Shown: piece by piece, positions 43,328 through 52,940 of the stretch
How the letters are laid out: each line of letters begins with the position of its first letter
Numbering within the stretch: the first letter of the stretch is position 1
Assembly: GCF_017308975.1 (NCBI RefSeq)
Contig: NZ_JADWPD010000049.1
Coordinates: 1-57,975, forward strand
Length of the DNA stretch: 57,975 nucleotides
Direction: 5' to 3'
Source: Amycolatopsis sp. MtRt-6
Lineage (GTDB): Bacteria; Actinomycetota; Actinomycetes; Mycobacteriales; Pseudonocardiaceae
Position numbers and translations under genes: made by a program
Notes under the pieces: generated by a model
Seen by the model: only the letters and a program-made list of their open reading frames with translations
Told to the model about the DNA's origin: nothing
Databases searched by the model: none

Positions 43328-43701
43328 AGTCCTGGCAGGCACCCGTCGAGGTGAAAGTCACCGCCGGCCTGCTGGTCGGGCTGCCCATCGCCTGGGCGCT
43401 GCTCAACCTGGTGCCCGTGCTCGGCGCCGGGGCGGGTCTGGCCATCTACCGGATGCCCGCGCTCGCGCTGATCCTCGGCGGCGTCGTCACCACCGGGCTG
43501 GTGCTGAAGATGGGCAGCGCGCGGATCGGCGGCCTCGTCGTCGCCGTCGTCTTCGCGCTGCTGCACGCGTTCCTGCTGCTCGGTGCCGAGCTGTGGTTCA
43601 ACAAGCTGTTCTCCGGCCTGTCCTTCGCGGGCTACGGCTACACGTTCGTCCTGCTGAACTCGATGCCGCTCAAGCGGCACCTCCTGGGAGCGCAAGCATG
43701 A
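43324..43701 (+). CDS. Small membrane protein inside the hisF-hisI operon
   Basis: 125 residues from GTG 43324. Three or four helices (about 14-34, 42-62, 68-90, 98-115). Overlaps hisF by four bases and hisI by four bases, so it is made with both. No family recognised and no reason seen for a direct role in histidine synthesis. Confidence 0.75.
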   Translation: MKSWQAPVEVKVTAGLLVGLPIAWALLNLVPVLGAGAGLAIYRMPALALILGGVVTTGLVLKMGSARIGGLVVAVVFALLHAFLLLGAELWFNKLFSGLSFAGYGYTFVLLNSMPLKRHLLGAQA

Positions 43702-44060
43702 CCCTGGACGCGGCCGTCTCGGCGCGCCTCAAGCGCAACGCCGACGGCCTGATCGCCGCGGTCGTCGTCGAGCACGCCACCTCCGACGTGCTGATGATGG
43801 CCTGGATGAACGACGACGCCCTCGCCGCCACGCTCGCCACCCGCCGCGGGACGTACTGGTCGCGCAGCCGCCGGAAGCTGTGGGTCAAGGGCGAGACGTC
43901 GGGGCACTACCAGCACGTTCGCGAGGTGCGGATCGACTGCGACGGCGATACGGTGCTGCTGCGCGTCGACCAGACCGGCCCGGCCTGTCACACCGGCACG
44001 CACACCTGCTTCGACACCGAGGAACGCCTCCTCCTGGCCGATGAGAAAGAGCACGCGTGA
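43698..44060 (+). CDS. hisI: Phosphoribosyl-AMP cyclohydrolase
   Basis: 120 residues, monofunctional type without the HisE domain. Signature blocks: VLMMAWMNDDAL, TYWSRSRRKLWVKGETSGHYQ, the metal site DCDGDTVLLRVDQTGPACHTG and HTCF. ATG 43698 overlaps the upstream stop. It opens the ring of PR-AMP in the third step. Confidence 0.96.
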   Translation: MTLDAAVSARLKRNADGLIAAVVVEHATSDVLMMAWMNDDALAATLATRRGTYWSRSRRKLWVKGETSGHYQHVREVRIDCDGDTVLLRVDQTGPACHTGTHTCFDTEERLLLADEKEHA

Positions 44061-44410
44061 CCATCGTCGCCGACATCCTGGTCGGGCTCGTCGCCCTGAT
44101 CCACCTCTACATCCTCGTCCTGGAGATGTTCCTCTGGACGAGCGCCCGCGCCCGCGCCGGCTTCGGCACGACGAAGGAGTTCGCGGAGCAGACCAAGACG
44201 CTCGCCGCGAACCAGGGGCTCTACAACGGCTTCCTGGCCCTCGCGCTGGTGTGGGGCCTCGTCGCGAGCGAGTTCCAGCTCCAGCTGTACGGCCTGGTCT
44301 GCGTGATCGTCGCGGGCCTCTACGGCGCCGCGACGGCCAGCAGGAAGATCCTCTTCGTGCAGGTGGTCCCGGGCACGCTGGCGCTCGTCGCGCTCCTGCT
44401 CGCACGGTAG
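44057..44410 (+). CDS. DUF1304 membrane protein
   Basis: 117 residues, GTG overlapping hisI. Four helices with the DUF1304 pattern LVGLVALIHLYILVLEMFLW ... FGTTKEFAEQTKTLAANQGLYNGFLALALVWG. Function unknown in all known members. Last gene of this operon; its stop is 3 bases from the stop of the convergent regulator. Confidence 0.88.
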   Translation: MTIVADILVGLVALIHLYILVLEMFLWTSARARAGFGTTKEFAEQTKTLAANQGLYNGFLALALVWGLVASEFQLQLYGLVCVIVAGLYGAATASRKILFVQVVPGTLALVALLLAR

Positions 44411-44413
44411 CGG

Positions 44414-45247
44414 TCAGCGGGCGGCCTCCCGCAGCAGAGCCTGGGAATCCTCTTCGCTCAGCGCTGCCTTGTGCAGGAGCTTGGCCACTTTCTGGTGCCC
44501 GGAAATCTGGGTGTCCTCGTGCAGGAAAGCCGTCGAGCAGACGTGTTCGACAGAAGCGATCGGTGGCGAGCCGGGGAACTCGTAGATTTCGAACGGCCCG
44601 ATCAGCCCGGGGTGGTAGCCGATTCCGGCCGGAACGACGCGCAGGCTGATGTTCCGGCGCTCGGACATCGCCACCAGGTGATCGATCTGGTCGGACATGA
44701 CCCCGGCGGTGCCGAAGTTCTCCTGGAGCGCCCGTTCGCCGAGCAACGCGGTGAAGCGGATCGGTTCGTAGCGGGTGAGAATCGCCTGCCGGGCCAGCCT
44801 GACGCGCAACTGCCTGTCGGCCTGTTCGATCGGCACCGCGGAATTGTCCATGATCGACCGGATGTAGTCGGGGGTCTGCAGCAATCCGGGCACGATCAGC
44901 GGTGACCACGTCGTGATGGCGGTGGCGGTCCGTTCGAGATCCAATCTCGTGGTGAGCGCGAAAGGGAGATCGGTGTTGCCCGACGCGAGCCAATTGGGTT
45001 CGCGGGCGTGCCGGGCGAGCGCCCGGATCCGGTCACGCTTTTCTCCGGTGACACCCAGCAGCGCCAGGATCGCCGACACGTCTTCGACGCTCGGCAGGCG
45101 ATGGCCTTTCTCCCACACCGACAGCAACTGGGGGAGGATGCCCAGTTTGTCGGCGAGCGCCCGCAAACCGATTTTGCGCGCTTCGCGTTCTTCGCGCAGC
45201 GAGGCGGCGAGAGTTCTCGCGGCGGGTCCCGAAGACGTTGGCTTCAT
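44414..45247 (-). CDS. XRE-type regulator with DUF5753 (Scr1-like) domain
   Basis: 277 residues. HTH in the first 70 residues (SLREEREARKIGLRALADKLGILPQLLSVWEKGHRLPS), then the DUF5753 domain (TTWSPLIVPGLLQTPDYIRSIM ... LRVRLARQAILTR ... SLRVVPAGIGYHPG). Members usually sit beside a small DUF397 gene and may act as its antitoxin-like regulator. No DUF397 gene is present on either side, so this is an orphan. Codon use is a little less biased than in the his genes. Confidence 0.88.
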   Translation of the reverse strand: MKPTSSGPAARTLAASLREEREARKIGLRALADKLGILPQLLSVWEKGHRLPSVEDVSAILALLGVTGEKRDRIRALARHAREPNWLASGNTDLPFALTTRLDLERTATAITTWSPLIVPGLLQTPDYIRSIMDNSAVPIEQADRQLRVRLARQAILTRYEPIRFTALLGERALQENFGTAGVMSDQIDHLVAMSERRNISLRVVPAGIGYHPGLIGPFEIYEFPGSPPIASVEHVCSTAFLHEDTQISGHQKVAKLLHKAALSEEDSQALLREAAR

Positions 45248-45585
45248 GCGGGGATAGTACGAATACCGTCGATTCCCCGATTGTGCGAATGGTGTCCACG
45301 AATCACGATCTGCCGCTATTTCATCCAGCATCCGGGTGACGATTGCCTGCTCACTTGCACGCTCGGCGCGGCCGTCCGGTTGCCTTGCGGCGCTGTGCCT
45401 TTTCTCGCGGCATCGGCGCCGCTGAAGGCTTCCGAGCTCGGCCGATGGATCCCTTCGGCGGTTTCGTCAAACGGCGGTGGGTGTGGTTCGCTCTCCCGGC
45501 GGCCGGACCCCGCGAGGTGATTTCCGTGCGGCACATGGTCGTCCTCGTCCCGAACGGCCCGACCGGCTCCCGGCTCGCGGTCCCC
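45248..45585. other. Intergenic region without a recognised gene
   Basis: About 340 bases between the DUF5753 regulator and the hairpin element. Short ORFs on both strands are proline/arginine-rich or start late and show no family features. Slightly less GC-rich near 45250-45300. A lost DUF397-type gene would fit here but no remnant is readable. Confidence 0.5.
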
Positions 45586-45672
45586 AGCACCCCAATGTGG
45601 CGTTCGGTGCGTCTGACGCACCGAACGCCACATTGGGTGCGTCGGACGCAACCAACGCCCCCTTGGGGTCAG
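45586..45672. repeat. Dispersed hairpin element, copy B
   Basis: An 87-base homologue of the element at 19082. Here the near hairpin is perfect: a 22-bp stem (45591-45612 with 45616-45637) and CTG loop. The outer arms (ACCCCAA ... TTGGGGT) pair with two mismatches. It ends in the stop codon of the TetR gene, so it lies at that gene's 3' end as copy A does for the nitrilase gene. Confidence 0.8.
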
Positions 45673-46283
45673 CCGATGTCGCCGGGGAGGTAGCGCTGCA
45701 GGTTCGGCGCGATCGCGCGCACCAGGACCTCGACGTCCTCGGTGGTGAGCGGCTCGAACTTCGCCACGTACCGGACCATGCCCAGGCCCACCATCTGGGT
45801 CGCGCACAGGTTCATCCGCAGCGGGATGCGGTCCGAGCCGAGCGAGTCGATCAGCGCGCTGAAGAACCGCTGGAAGAAGTCGCGCAGCACGTGGCCGGCC
45901 TGCTCGTGGCCGGTGATGCTGCGGATGAGCGCCACGAACACGGCGCCGCCCGCGCTGTCCCAGCGGGTGATGAACGTGCGGATGATCCGTTCGCCCAGCT
46001 CGTCGTCGGGGCCGTTGCGCAGGGCCTTCTGCAGCTCCATGGGGTCGAACGGCAGCTCGAGGACCGCCTGGGCGAACAGGCCCTCCTTGCTGCCGAACCA
46101 GTGGTTGACCATGGCCGCGTCGACGCCGGCGCGCGTGGCGATCGCGCGCACGGTCGCGCCGTCGTAACCGGTTTCGGCGAACACGGCCCGCGCGGCTTCG
46201 ACCAGCGCCGTGCGGGTGTCCTGGCCCGCGGGCCGCCGGCCGCGGCGGCGGGCCGTAGGCTCGGTGTTGTCGGTGGTGCTCAC
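45669..46283 (-). CDS. TetR-family regulator divergent from trpE
   Basis: 204 residues from GTG 46283. HTH: TRTALVEAARAVFAETGYDGATVRAIATRAGVDAAMVNHWFGSKEGLF. The C-terminal region (FRRFF/ALIDSL-type helices, LCATQMVGLGMVRYVAKFEPL) matches the TetR_C group typical of actinobacterial drug or lipid sensors. It shares the 95-bp intergenic region with trpE; a palindrome lies there. Whether it touches tryptophan genes is unknown. Confidence 0.88.
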   Translation of the reverse strand: MSTTDNTEPTARRRGRRPAGQDTRTALVEAARAVFAETGYDGATVRAIATRAGVDAAMVNHWFGSKEGLFAQAVLELPFDPMELQKALRNGPDDELGERIIRTFITRWDSAGGAVFVALIRSITGHEQAGHVLRDFFQRFFSALIDSLGSDRIPLRMNLCATQMVGLGMVRYVAKFEPLTTEDVEVLVRAIAPNLQRYLPGDIG

Positions 46284-46310
46284 GGCACCATCATGACTCA
46301 CCGGCCGGTA

Positions 46311-46332
46311 AAATTCAAAGGGCGTTGAATTT
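46311..46332. promoter_or_regulatory. Palindrome between tetR and trpE
   Basis: AAATTCAA (46311-46318) and TTGAATTT (46325-46332) are perfect arms six bases apart, a likely TetR operator. A TTGACA lies at 46331-46336. Confidence 0.65.
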
Positions 46333-46365
46333 GACACCCACCGTCGCTGGTTGTCCAAGGACCGG

Positions 46366-46371
46366 CACAAT
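46366..46371 (+). promoter_or_regulatory. -10-like element before trpE
   Basis: CACAAT, 7 bases, ATG 46379. If used, no room is left for a leader peptide or attenuator. Confidence 0.4.
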
Positions 46372-46378
46372 GAGGGCC

Positions 46379-47938
46379 ATGGTCAGCGCATCCGCCGGTT
46401 CGACCGGTCCCGGCACGGTCAGCCCGTCCCGCGAGGACTTCCGCGTCCTCGCCGAGAACCGCCGCGTGATCCCGGTCGTGCGCCGGGTCCTCGCCGACGG
46501 CGAGACGCCGATCGGGGTGTACCGCAAGCTCGCCGCCGACCGGCCCGGCACGTTCCTCTTCGAGTCCGCCGAAAACGGCGCGTCCTGGACCCGCTGGTCG
46601 TTCATCGGCGTCCGCAGCCCGGCCGCGCTCACCGTCCGCGACGGCCAGGCGATCTGGACCGGCACCCCGCCGGTCGGCCTGCCCAGCGAGGGCAACCCGC
46701 TGAACGTCCTGCGCGAGACCATCGAAGCCCTGCACACCGAGCCGCTGCCCGGGCTGCCCCCGCTGACCGGCGGCATGGTCGGCTACATCGGCTACGACGC
46801 CGTGCGCTGGCTGGAAAAGCTGCCGGAGCTGGCCGAGCGCGACCTCGACGTCCCCGAGCTGACCATGCTCCTGGCCACCGACCTCGCGGCCTTCGACCAC
46901 CACGAGGGCATGGTCACGCTCATCGCGAACGCCGTCAACTGGGACGACTCGCCCGAGCGCGTGGACGCGGCCTACGACGACGCCGTCGCGCGCCTCTCCG
47001 CGATGACCGCGCAGCTGCAGGTGGCCGCGCCCGCCACCGTCGCCGCGTTCGACCGGCCCGCGCCGGAATTCACCCGGAAGCGGTCGAAGGAGGACTTCCA
47101 CGCGGCCGTCGAGAAGGCCGTCGAGGCGATCAAGGCCGGCGAAGCGTTCCAGATCGTGCCCTCGCAACGATTCGAGATCCCGACCGCGGCCGACGCGATC
47201 GACATCTACCGCGTGCTGCGCACGTCCAACCCGAGCCCGTACATGTACCTGCTGCGGCTGGAGGGCTTCGACATCGTCGGCTCCAGCCCCGAATCCCTCG
47301 TCACCGTGCGGGACGGCCGCGCGACCACGCACCCGATCGCGGGCACCCGCTGGCGGGGCGCCGACCCCGAAGAGGACGCGCAGCTGGCCAAGGACCTGCT
47401 GGCCGACGAGAAGGAGCGCGCCGAGCACCTGATGCTCGTCGACCTCGGCCGCAACGACCTCGGCAAGGTCTGCAAGCCGGGCACCGTGCGCGTCGTCGAC
47501 TTCTTCCAGATCGAGCGCTACAGCCACGTCATGCACATCGTGTCCACGGTCACCGGCGAGCTGGCCGAGGGCAAGACGGCGTTCGACGCGGTCACCGCGT
47601 GCTTCCCGGCCGGGACGCTGTCCGGCGCGCCGAAGGTCCGCGCGATGGAGCTGATCGAGGAACTGGAGCCGGTCCGCCGCGCGCTGTACGGCGGGGTCGT
47701 CGGCTACCTCGACTTCGCCGGCGACGCCGACACCGCGATCGCCATCCGCACCGCGCTGGTCAAGGACGGCATCGCGCACGTCCAGGCCGGGGGCGGGGTG
47801 GTCGCCGACTCGGTGCCGGACTACGAGGACACCGAATCGCTGAACAAGGCGCGGACCGTGCTTTCGGCCGTGGCCGCGGCGCAGACGATGGTGGCGGCGG
47901 GTGCGCTCGACTCGGCCGCGGACGCCGCGCATGTCTGA
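46379..47938 (+). CDS. trpE: Anthranilate synthase component I
   Basis: 519 residues (in-frame ATG 46370 possible). Chorismate-binding enzyme with LLADEKERAEHLMLVDLGRNDLG, FQIERYSHVMHIVSTV, FPAGTLSGAPKVRAMELIEELEP and GVVGYLDFAGDADTAIAIRT. The N-terminal FLFESAENG is the expected tryptophan feedback-site segment. No TrpG is fused or adjacent, so the amidotransferase must be elsewhere. Its stop overlaps the following membrane-protein gene. Confidence 0.96.
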   Translation: MVSASAGSTGPGTVSPSREDFRVLAENRRVIPVVRRVLADGETPIGVYRKLAADRPGTFLFESAENGASWTRWSFIGVRSPAALTVRDGQAIWTGTPPVGLPSEGNPLNVLRETIEALHTEPLPGLPPLTGGMVGYIGYDAVRWLEKLPELAERDLDVPELTMLLATDLAAFDHHEGMVTLIANAVNWDDSPERVDAAYDDAVARLSAMTAQLQVAAPATVAAFDRPAPEFTRKRSKEDFHAAVEKAVEAIKAGEAFQIVPSQRFEIPTAADAIDIYRVLRTSNPSPYMYLLRLEGFDIVGSSPESLVTVRDGRATTHPIAGTRWRGADPEEDAQLAKDLLADEKERAEHLMLVDLGRNDLGKVCKPGTVRVVDFFQIERYSHVMHIVSTVTGELAEGKTAFDAVTACFPAGTLSGAPKVRAMELIEELEPVRRALYGGVVGYLDFAGDADTAIAIRTALVKDGIAHVQAGGGVVADSVPDYEDTESLNKARTVLSAVAAAQTMVAAGALDSAADAAHV

Positions 47939-48530
47939 CACACCGGGCGCGCCGTCCGGGGCCGTGGACACGGCACCGGCGGCGCCGAAGCGTCCACTGT
48001 GGATGATGGTGACCGCGCTCCTGCTGGGCGCGCTGGCACTGTGGGGTGCGTCACGGCTGACCTGGTTCGCGGAGTTCCGCGACGGTGGCGTGCGCGGGAC
48101 CCTCCTGTACCGCGAGACCGGCGAGCAGCGGGCCACCGCGCTCGTGCCGCTGGCGCTGCTGGCCCTGGCCGGCGTGGCCGGGCTGGTGGCCACCGGCGGC
48201 TGGGCGCGGCGCGCCCTCGGCGTCGTGCTGGCGCTGGCCGGGGCGGCGGCGGTCTGGCTCGGCGTCGCCGGGGTCCGGTTCTCCGGCTACGCCGACGGGC
48301 TGCCGGTGGCGGAGATGCTGCTGGGCCGCGGGCTCGCCGTGGTCGCGGGAATTCTCGTCGCCGCCGGCGGGTTGGCAGCCGTCAAGGGCGCGGGCCGGGC
48401 CACCCGGCTCGGGGCGAAGTACGCGGCTCCGGCCACCCGGAAAAAGGTCCGTGACCCCGACGCGGAGCTGTGGGAAGCCCTGTCCGAAGGGGAAGATCCG
48501 ACCGACGTCCGGGGCAGGCATTCGGAGTAA
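47931..48530 (+). CDS. Trp-operon-associated membrane protein (TIGR02234-like)
   Basis: 199 residues, ATG 8 bases inside trpE. Four helices (about 25-42, 67-87, 93-112, 130-152) and a charged C-terminus (DPDAELWEALSEGEDPTD). Actinobacterial trp operons carry this family between trpE and trpC, as in Mycobacterium. Function is unknown; transport or complex anchoring has been suggested. Confidence 0.9.
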   Translation: MSDTPGAPSGAVDTAPAAPKRPLWMMVTALLLGALALWGASRLTWFAEFRDGGVRGTLLYRETGEQRATALVPLALLALAGVAGLVATGGWARRALGVVLALAGAAAVWLGVAGVRFSGYADGLPVAEMLLGRGLAVVAGILVAAGGLAAVKGAGRATRLGAKYAAPATRKKVRDPDAELWEALSEGEDPTDVRGRHSE

Positions 48531-48601
48531 CGCGCACACCCGGAACCCGGCGTCTCGGATGCGGGGGTTAGCATCGTTTCGGCGGGAAGGGGAAGGTTTT
48601 T

Positions 48602-48658
48602 GTGAGCGACCTTGCGAGTGAATCCGTGAGCACGCGCCCTCGTGGGGGCGCCCGGTGA
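48602..48658 (+). CDS. Upstream ORF (18 aa) coupled to trpC
   Basis: GTG 48602 follows a GGGAAGGGGAAGG site and reads VSDLASESVSTRPRGGAR to a TGA that overlaps the trpC start (GTGA, 48655-48658). It holds no Trp codon, so it is not an attenuation leader. Similar in sequence to the ORF before the acyl-CoA dehydrogenase. Confidence 0.5.
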   Translation: MSDLASESVSTRPRGGAR

Positions 48659-49460
48659 GCGTGCTCGAAGACATCGTCGCCGGCGTGCGGGAAGATCTCG
48701 CCGTGCGGGAAGCCGCGTTGCCGTTCGACGAGCTGAAGATCCGCGCGGCCGCCGCCCCGGCGCCGCGCGACGTGATGGCCGCCCTGCGCGAGTCCGGCAT
48801 CGGCGTCATCGCCGAGGTCAAGCGGCGCAGCCCGTCGAAGGGTGAGCTGGCCGACATCCCCGACCCGGCCGCGCTGGCGAAGGACTACGAAGCCGGCGGG
48901 GCGCGCGTGATCAGCGTGCTCACCGAGCAACGCCGCTTCGGCGGCTCGCTGGCCGACCTCGACGCGGTCCGCGCCGCGGTGGACATCCCCATCCTGCGCA
49001 AGGACTTCATCGTCAGTCCCTACCAGGTGCACGAGGCCCGCCTGCACGGCGCCGACATGGTGCTGCTGATCGTCGCCGCGCTGGAGCAGAACGCGCTCGT
49101 CGCGCTGCTCGACCGCGTCGAATCGCTCGGCATGACCGCGCTGGTGGAGATCCACAACGCCGAGGAGGCCGACCGGGCCCTCGAGGCGGGCGCCAAGGTC
49201 ATCGGCGTCAACGCGCGCAACCTGCACACCCTCGAGGTCGACCGGGACGTCTTCTCGCGGCTGGCCCCCGGCCTGCCGATGGACGTCTACAAGGTCGCCG
49301 AATCCGGTGTCCGCGGCCCGGGCGACCTGATGTCGTACGCCGGTCACGGCGCCGACGCGGTGCTGGTCGGCGAGGGGCTCGTCGCGTCTGGAGACCCGAA
49401 GGGTGCCCTGGTCAAGCTGGTCACCGCCGGCTCCCACCCCGCCTGCCCGAGGCCGTCGCG

Positions 49461-49464
<4 letters not shown>
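48655..49464 (+). CDS. trpC: Indole-3-glycerol phosphate synthase
   Basis: 269 residues from GTG 48655. Barrel motifs are complete: VIAEVKRRSPSKGEL, ILRKDFIVSPYQVHEARLHGAD, LVEIHNAEEADRAL, IGVNARNL and VAESGVRGPGDLM. Monofunctional, no TrpF domain, in line with PriA covering that step. The end overlaps trpB (GTGA). Confidence 0.96.
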
Positions 49465-50695
<1,231 letters not shown>

Positions 50696-50699
<4 letters not shown>

Positions 50700-51487
50700 G
50701 CGGGCTGGACGACCTCTTCGCCACGACGCGCGCCGAAGGGCGTGCCGCGCTGGTCGGCTACCTCCCGGCCGGGTTCCCCACGGTCGACGGGTCGAAGGAC
50801 CTGATCGCGGCCTGCGTCGACGGCGGCGCGGACCTGATCGAGGTCGGGATCCCGTATTCGGACCCGGTGATGGACGGCCCGACGATCCAGGCCGCCTCGG
50901 TGACGGCGCTGGACAACGGCTTCCGCCTCAAGCACGTGTTCGAGGTGGTCGAGTCGGTGTCGGCGCGCGGCGGGCGTGCGGTCGTGATGACGTACTGGAA
51001 CCCGGTCAACCGCTACGGCGTGGACCGCTTCGCGCGTGATCTGGCGGCGGCGGGCGGGCTCGGCCTGATCACGCCGGACCTGATCCCGGACGAGGCTTCT
51101 TCTTGGATGGCGGCATCGGAGACGCACGGCTTGGACCGGACGTTCCTGGTGGCCCCGTCGTCGTCGGAGGAGCGGCTGGCGTTGACGGCGGCGTCGTCGT
51201 CGGGCTTCATCTACGCGACCGCGGTGATGGGCGTGACGGGCGCGCGCGACCAGGTCGGCGCGGGAGCCGAGGAGCTGGTGCGGCGCACGCGAGCGCACAC
51301 TTCGCTGCCGATCGGCGTGGGCCTGGGCGTGCGTTCGGGCGACCAGGCGGCCGAGGTGGCATCGTTCGCGGACGCGGTGATCGTGGGCTCGGCCCTGGTC
51401 ACGGCGGCGGCCGAGGGCACTTCGGGAGTGCACGCGCTGTCGGCGGAGCTGGCCGAAGGCGTGCGCCGGGCGGTCACGCCTGCGTGA
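50696..51487 (+). CDS. trpA: Tryptophan synthase alpha subunit
   Basis: 263 residues. The catalytic glutamate and aspartate lie in LIEVGIPYSDPVMDGPTIQ, with loop 6 in YATAVMGVTGARD and the phosphate site in GVGLGVRSGDQA. Cleaves indole-3-glycerol phosphate. Last gene of the trp operon; a hairpin follows its stop. lgt, its usual neighbour in this phylum, lies 5.3 kb further on. Confidence 0.97.
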
Positions 51488-51494
51488 CCCGGAG

Positions 51495-51520
51495 TGGGTG
51501 TCACACCTGCGTGACACCCA
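51495..51520. terminator. Hairpin after trpA
   Basis: Perfect 10-bp stem TGGGTGTCAC (51495-51504) with GTGACACCCA (51511-51520) and a 6-base loop, 7 bases after the trpA stop. No U-tract, as usual in this GC range. Confidence 0.6.
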
Positions 51521-51648
51521 TCGCCCGATCAGAACTGTCGGTGGTGGTCTGCATACTCCTCGTGTGATGATCGGCAACGAGGGGATCGAGCGGACATGTC
51601 ACACTGGGACAGACCCACGGCGACGCACCGGGACGGAGGTGAAGCGCG

Positions 51649-52221
51649 ATGGCAGCACCGACTGAGCCCGGAACGGAGTTCTCCATCCCGCCGCGACCGG
51701 ATGGCTGGACGGTCGACGAAGTTCTCGCCCTGCCCGAGGCTCAGACCTCTCTGCAGCGGATCGAACTCGTGGACGGAGCTCTCCTCGTGAGCCCGTGGCC
51801 GAGTCTGGAGCACCAGCGATTGGTTCGCGTACTCACGGTGCAGCTCAGCACAGGGGCGGAGCAGAGGTTCGAAGTGTTCCCGGGCGCGAATGTCGTACTG
51901 GGTAATCGCGGTGACCGCCTGGTCATACCGGATCTGGTAGTGATCGACGAGCCGGGGCTGAGGGGCGTCAGCGTCACCGAGAAGCAAGTCGTGCTCGTGG
52001 TGGAAATCGTCTCACCCTCGAGCAAGGTGCGGGACCGGGTCCTCAAGCGGGCTCTCTACGCCGAAGCCCTGATCCCGTACTACCTCCTGGTCGAATCCGG
52101 CGAGCCGGCCACGGCGACCCTCTTCGAACTCCAAGGCGACGAGTACAACCCCATCGCCAAGAGCGATGAAACGGATATCGAGATCACCAGGCCCTTCAAC
52201 GCCACAATCCGCCTCGCCTGA
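51649..52221 (+). CDS. Uma2-family (DUF820) restriction-fold endonuclease
   Basis: 190 residues. The PD-(D/E)xK-like pattern of Uma2 is present: ELVDGALLVSPWPSLEHQRL, RLVIPDLVVIDE, VVLVVEIVSPSSKVRDRVLKRALYAEALIPYYLLVE. GGAGGTGAAGCG stands before the ATG. Members are common in Cyanobacteria and Actinobacteria, often mobile, and of unknown target. Lower codon bias than the trp genes supports later arrival. Confidence 0.88.
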   Translation: MAAPTEPGTEFSIPPRPDGWTVDEVLALPEAQTSLQRIELVDGALLVSPWPSLEHQRLVRVLTVQLSTGAEQRFEVFPGANVVLGNRGDRLVIPDLVVIDEPGLRGVSVTEKQVVLVVEIVSPSSKVRDRVLKRALYAEALIPYYLLVESGEPATATLFELQGDEYNPIAKSDETDIEITRPFNATIRLA

Positions 52222-52268
52222 CCGGCTTTTGTACGAAAGCTGTACAGCGCCGCGGGAGAGTCCACCGC

Positions 52269-52940
52269 ATGGACATCGCACACCTCCCGCGGCGCAGCTT
52301 CCTCCGCGGTGCCGCCGGCCTCGCCGTCGCCGGGGCCGCCGGCCTGGTCCTCCCGAGAGCCGCCCAAGCCGCTCAAGCCGCGGGCACCGAGCCGCGGATC
52401 TACGGCTGTGCCGAGTGGGGCGCGCGGCCGCCGGCCGACGCGCTCACCACGCTCGACCACCCCGCGAACCGGATCCTCATCCACCACATGGCCAGCGCCA
52501 ACACCACCGACTACTCCCTCGCGCAGGCCTTCCAGATCGCCCGCGACGTCCAGCACGACCACATCGACAACAACCACTGGTCGGACTCCGGCCAGCACTT
52601 CAGCGTCAGCCGCGGCGGGTACCGGCTCGAAGGGCGGCACGGCAGCCTCGACGCGGTGCGCGGGCGGACCACCATGATCCAGGGCGCGCACTGTCCCGGG
52701 CAGAACACCAACGCCATCGGCATCGAAAACGAGGGCCTCTACCGCAGCGTCGAGCCGCCCGAGGCGCAGTTCGCCTCGCTCGTCGTCTTCTGCGCCTACA
52801 TCTGCCGGCAGTACGGCATCCCCGTCGAAGAGATCAAGGGCCACCGCGACTTCTACAACACCGAATGCCCGGGCGACAAGCTCTACGCCAAGCTCCCGCA
52901 GTTGCGCAGCGAGGTCGCCAAGGCACTCAAGTCAATGTAG
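52269..52940 (+). CDS. Tat-exported N-acetylmuramoyl-L-alanine amidase (Amidase_2/PGRP)
   Basis: 223 residues. Twin-arginine leader PRRSFLRGAAGLAVAGAAGLVLP and a cleavage site near AQA-A. Zinc ligands H72 (ILIHHMA), H192 (IKGHRDF) and C200 (NTECPGDKLY) are intact. It cuts the muramoyl-alanine bond of peptidoglycan. The 3' end overlaps the convergent glutamine synthetase-like gene by nine bases. Confidence 0.9.
   Translation: MDIAHLPRRSFLRGAAGLAVAGAAGLVLPRAAQAAQAAGTEPRIYGCAEWGARPPADALTTLDHPANRILIHHMASANTTDYSLAQAFQIARDVQHDHIDNNHWSDSGQHFSVSRGGYRLEGRHGSLDAVRGRTTMIQGAHCPGQNTNAIGIENEGLYRSVEPPEAQFASLVVFCAYICRQYGIPVEEIKGHRDFYNTECPGDKLYAKLPQLRSEVAKALKSM

Noticed and set aside
45316..45807. ORFs on both strands across the hairpin element
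   Set aside because: They read through a perfect hairpin and overlap the TetR gene; composition is not protein-like.
46284..46378. Tryptophan attenuator or leader peptide
   Set aside because: No Trp codons, no terminator hairpin, and the -10-like element lies 7 nt before ATG 46379.
51488..51648. Riboswitch upstream of the Uma2 gene
   Set aside because: Only a simple 10-bp hairpin directly after trpA is seen, better read as a terminator.
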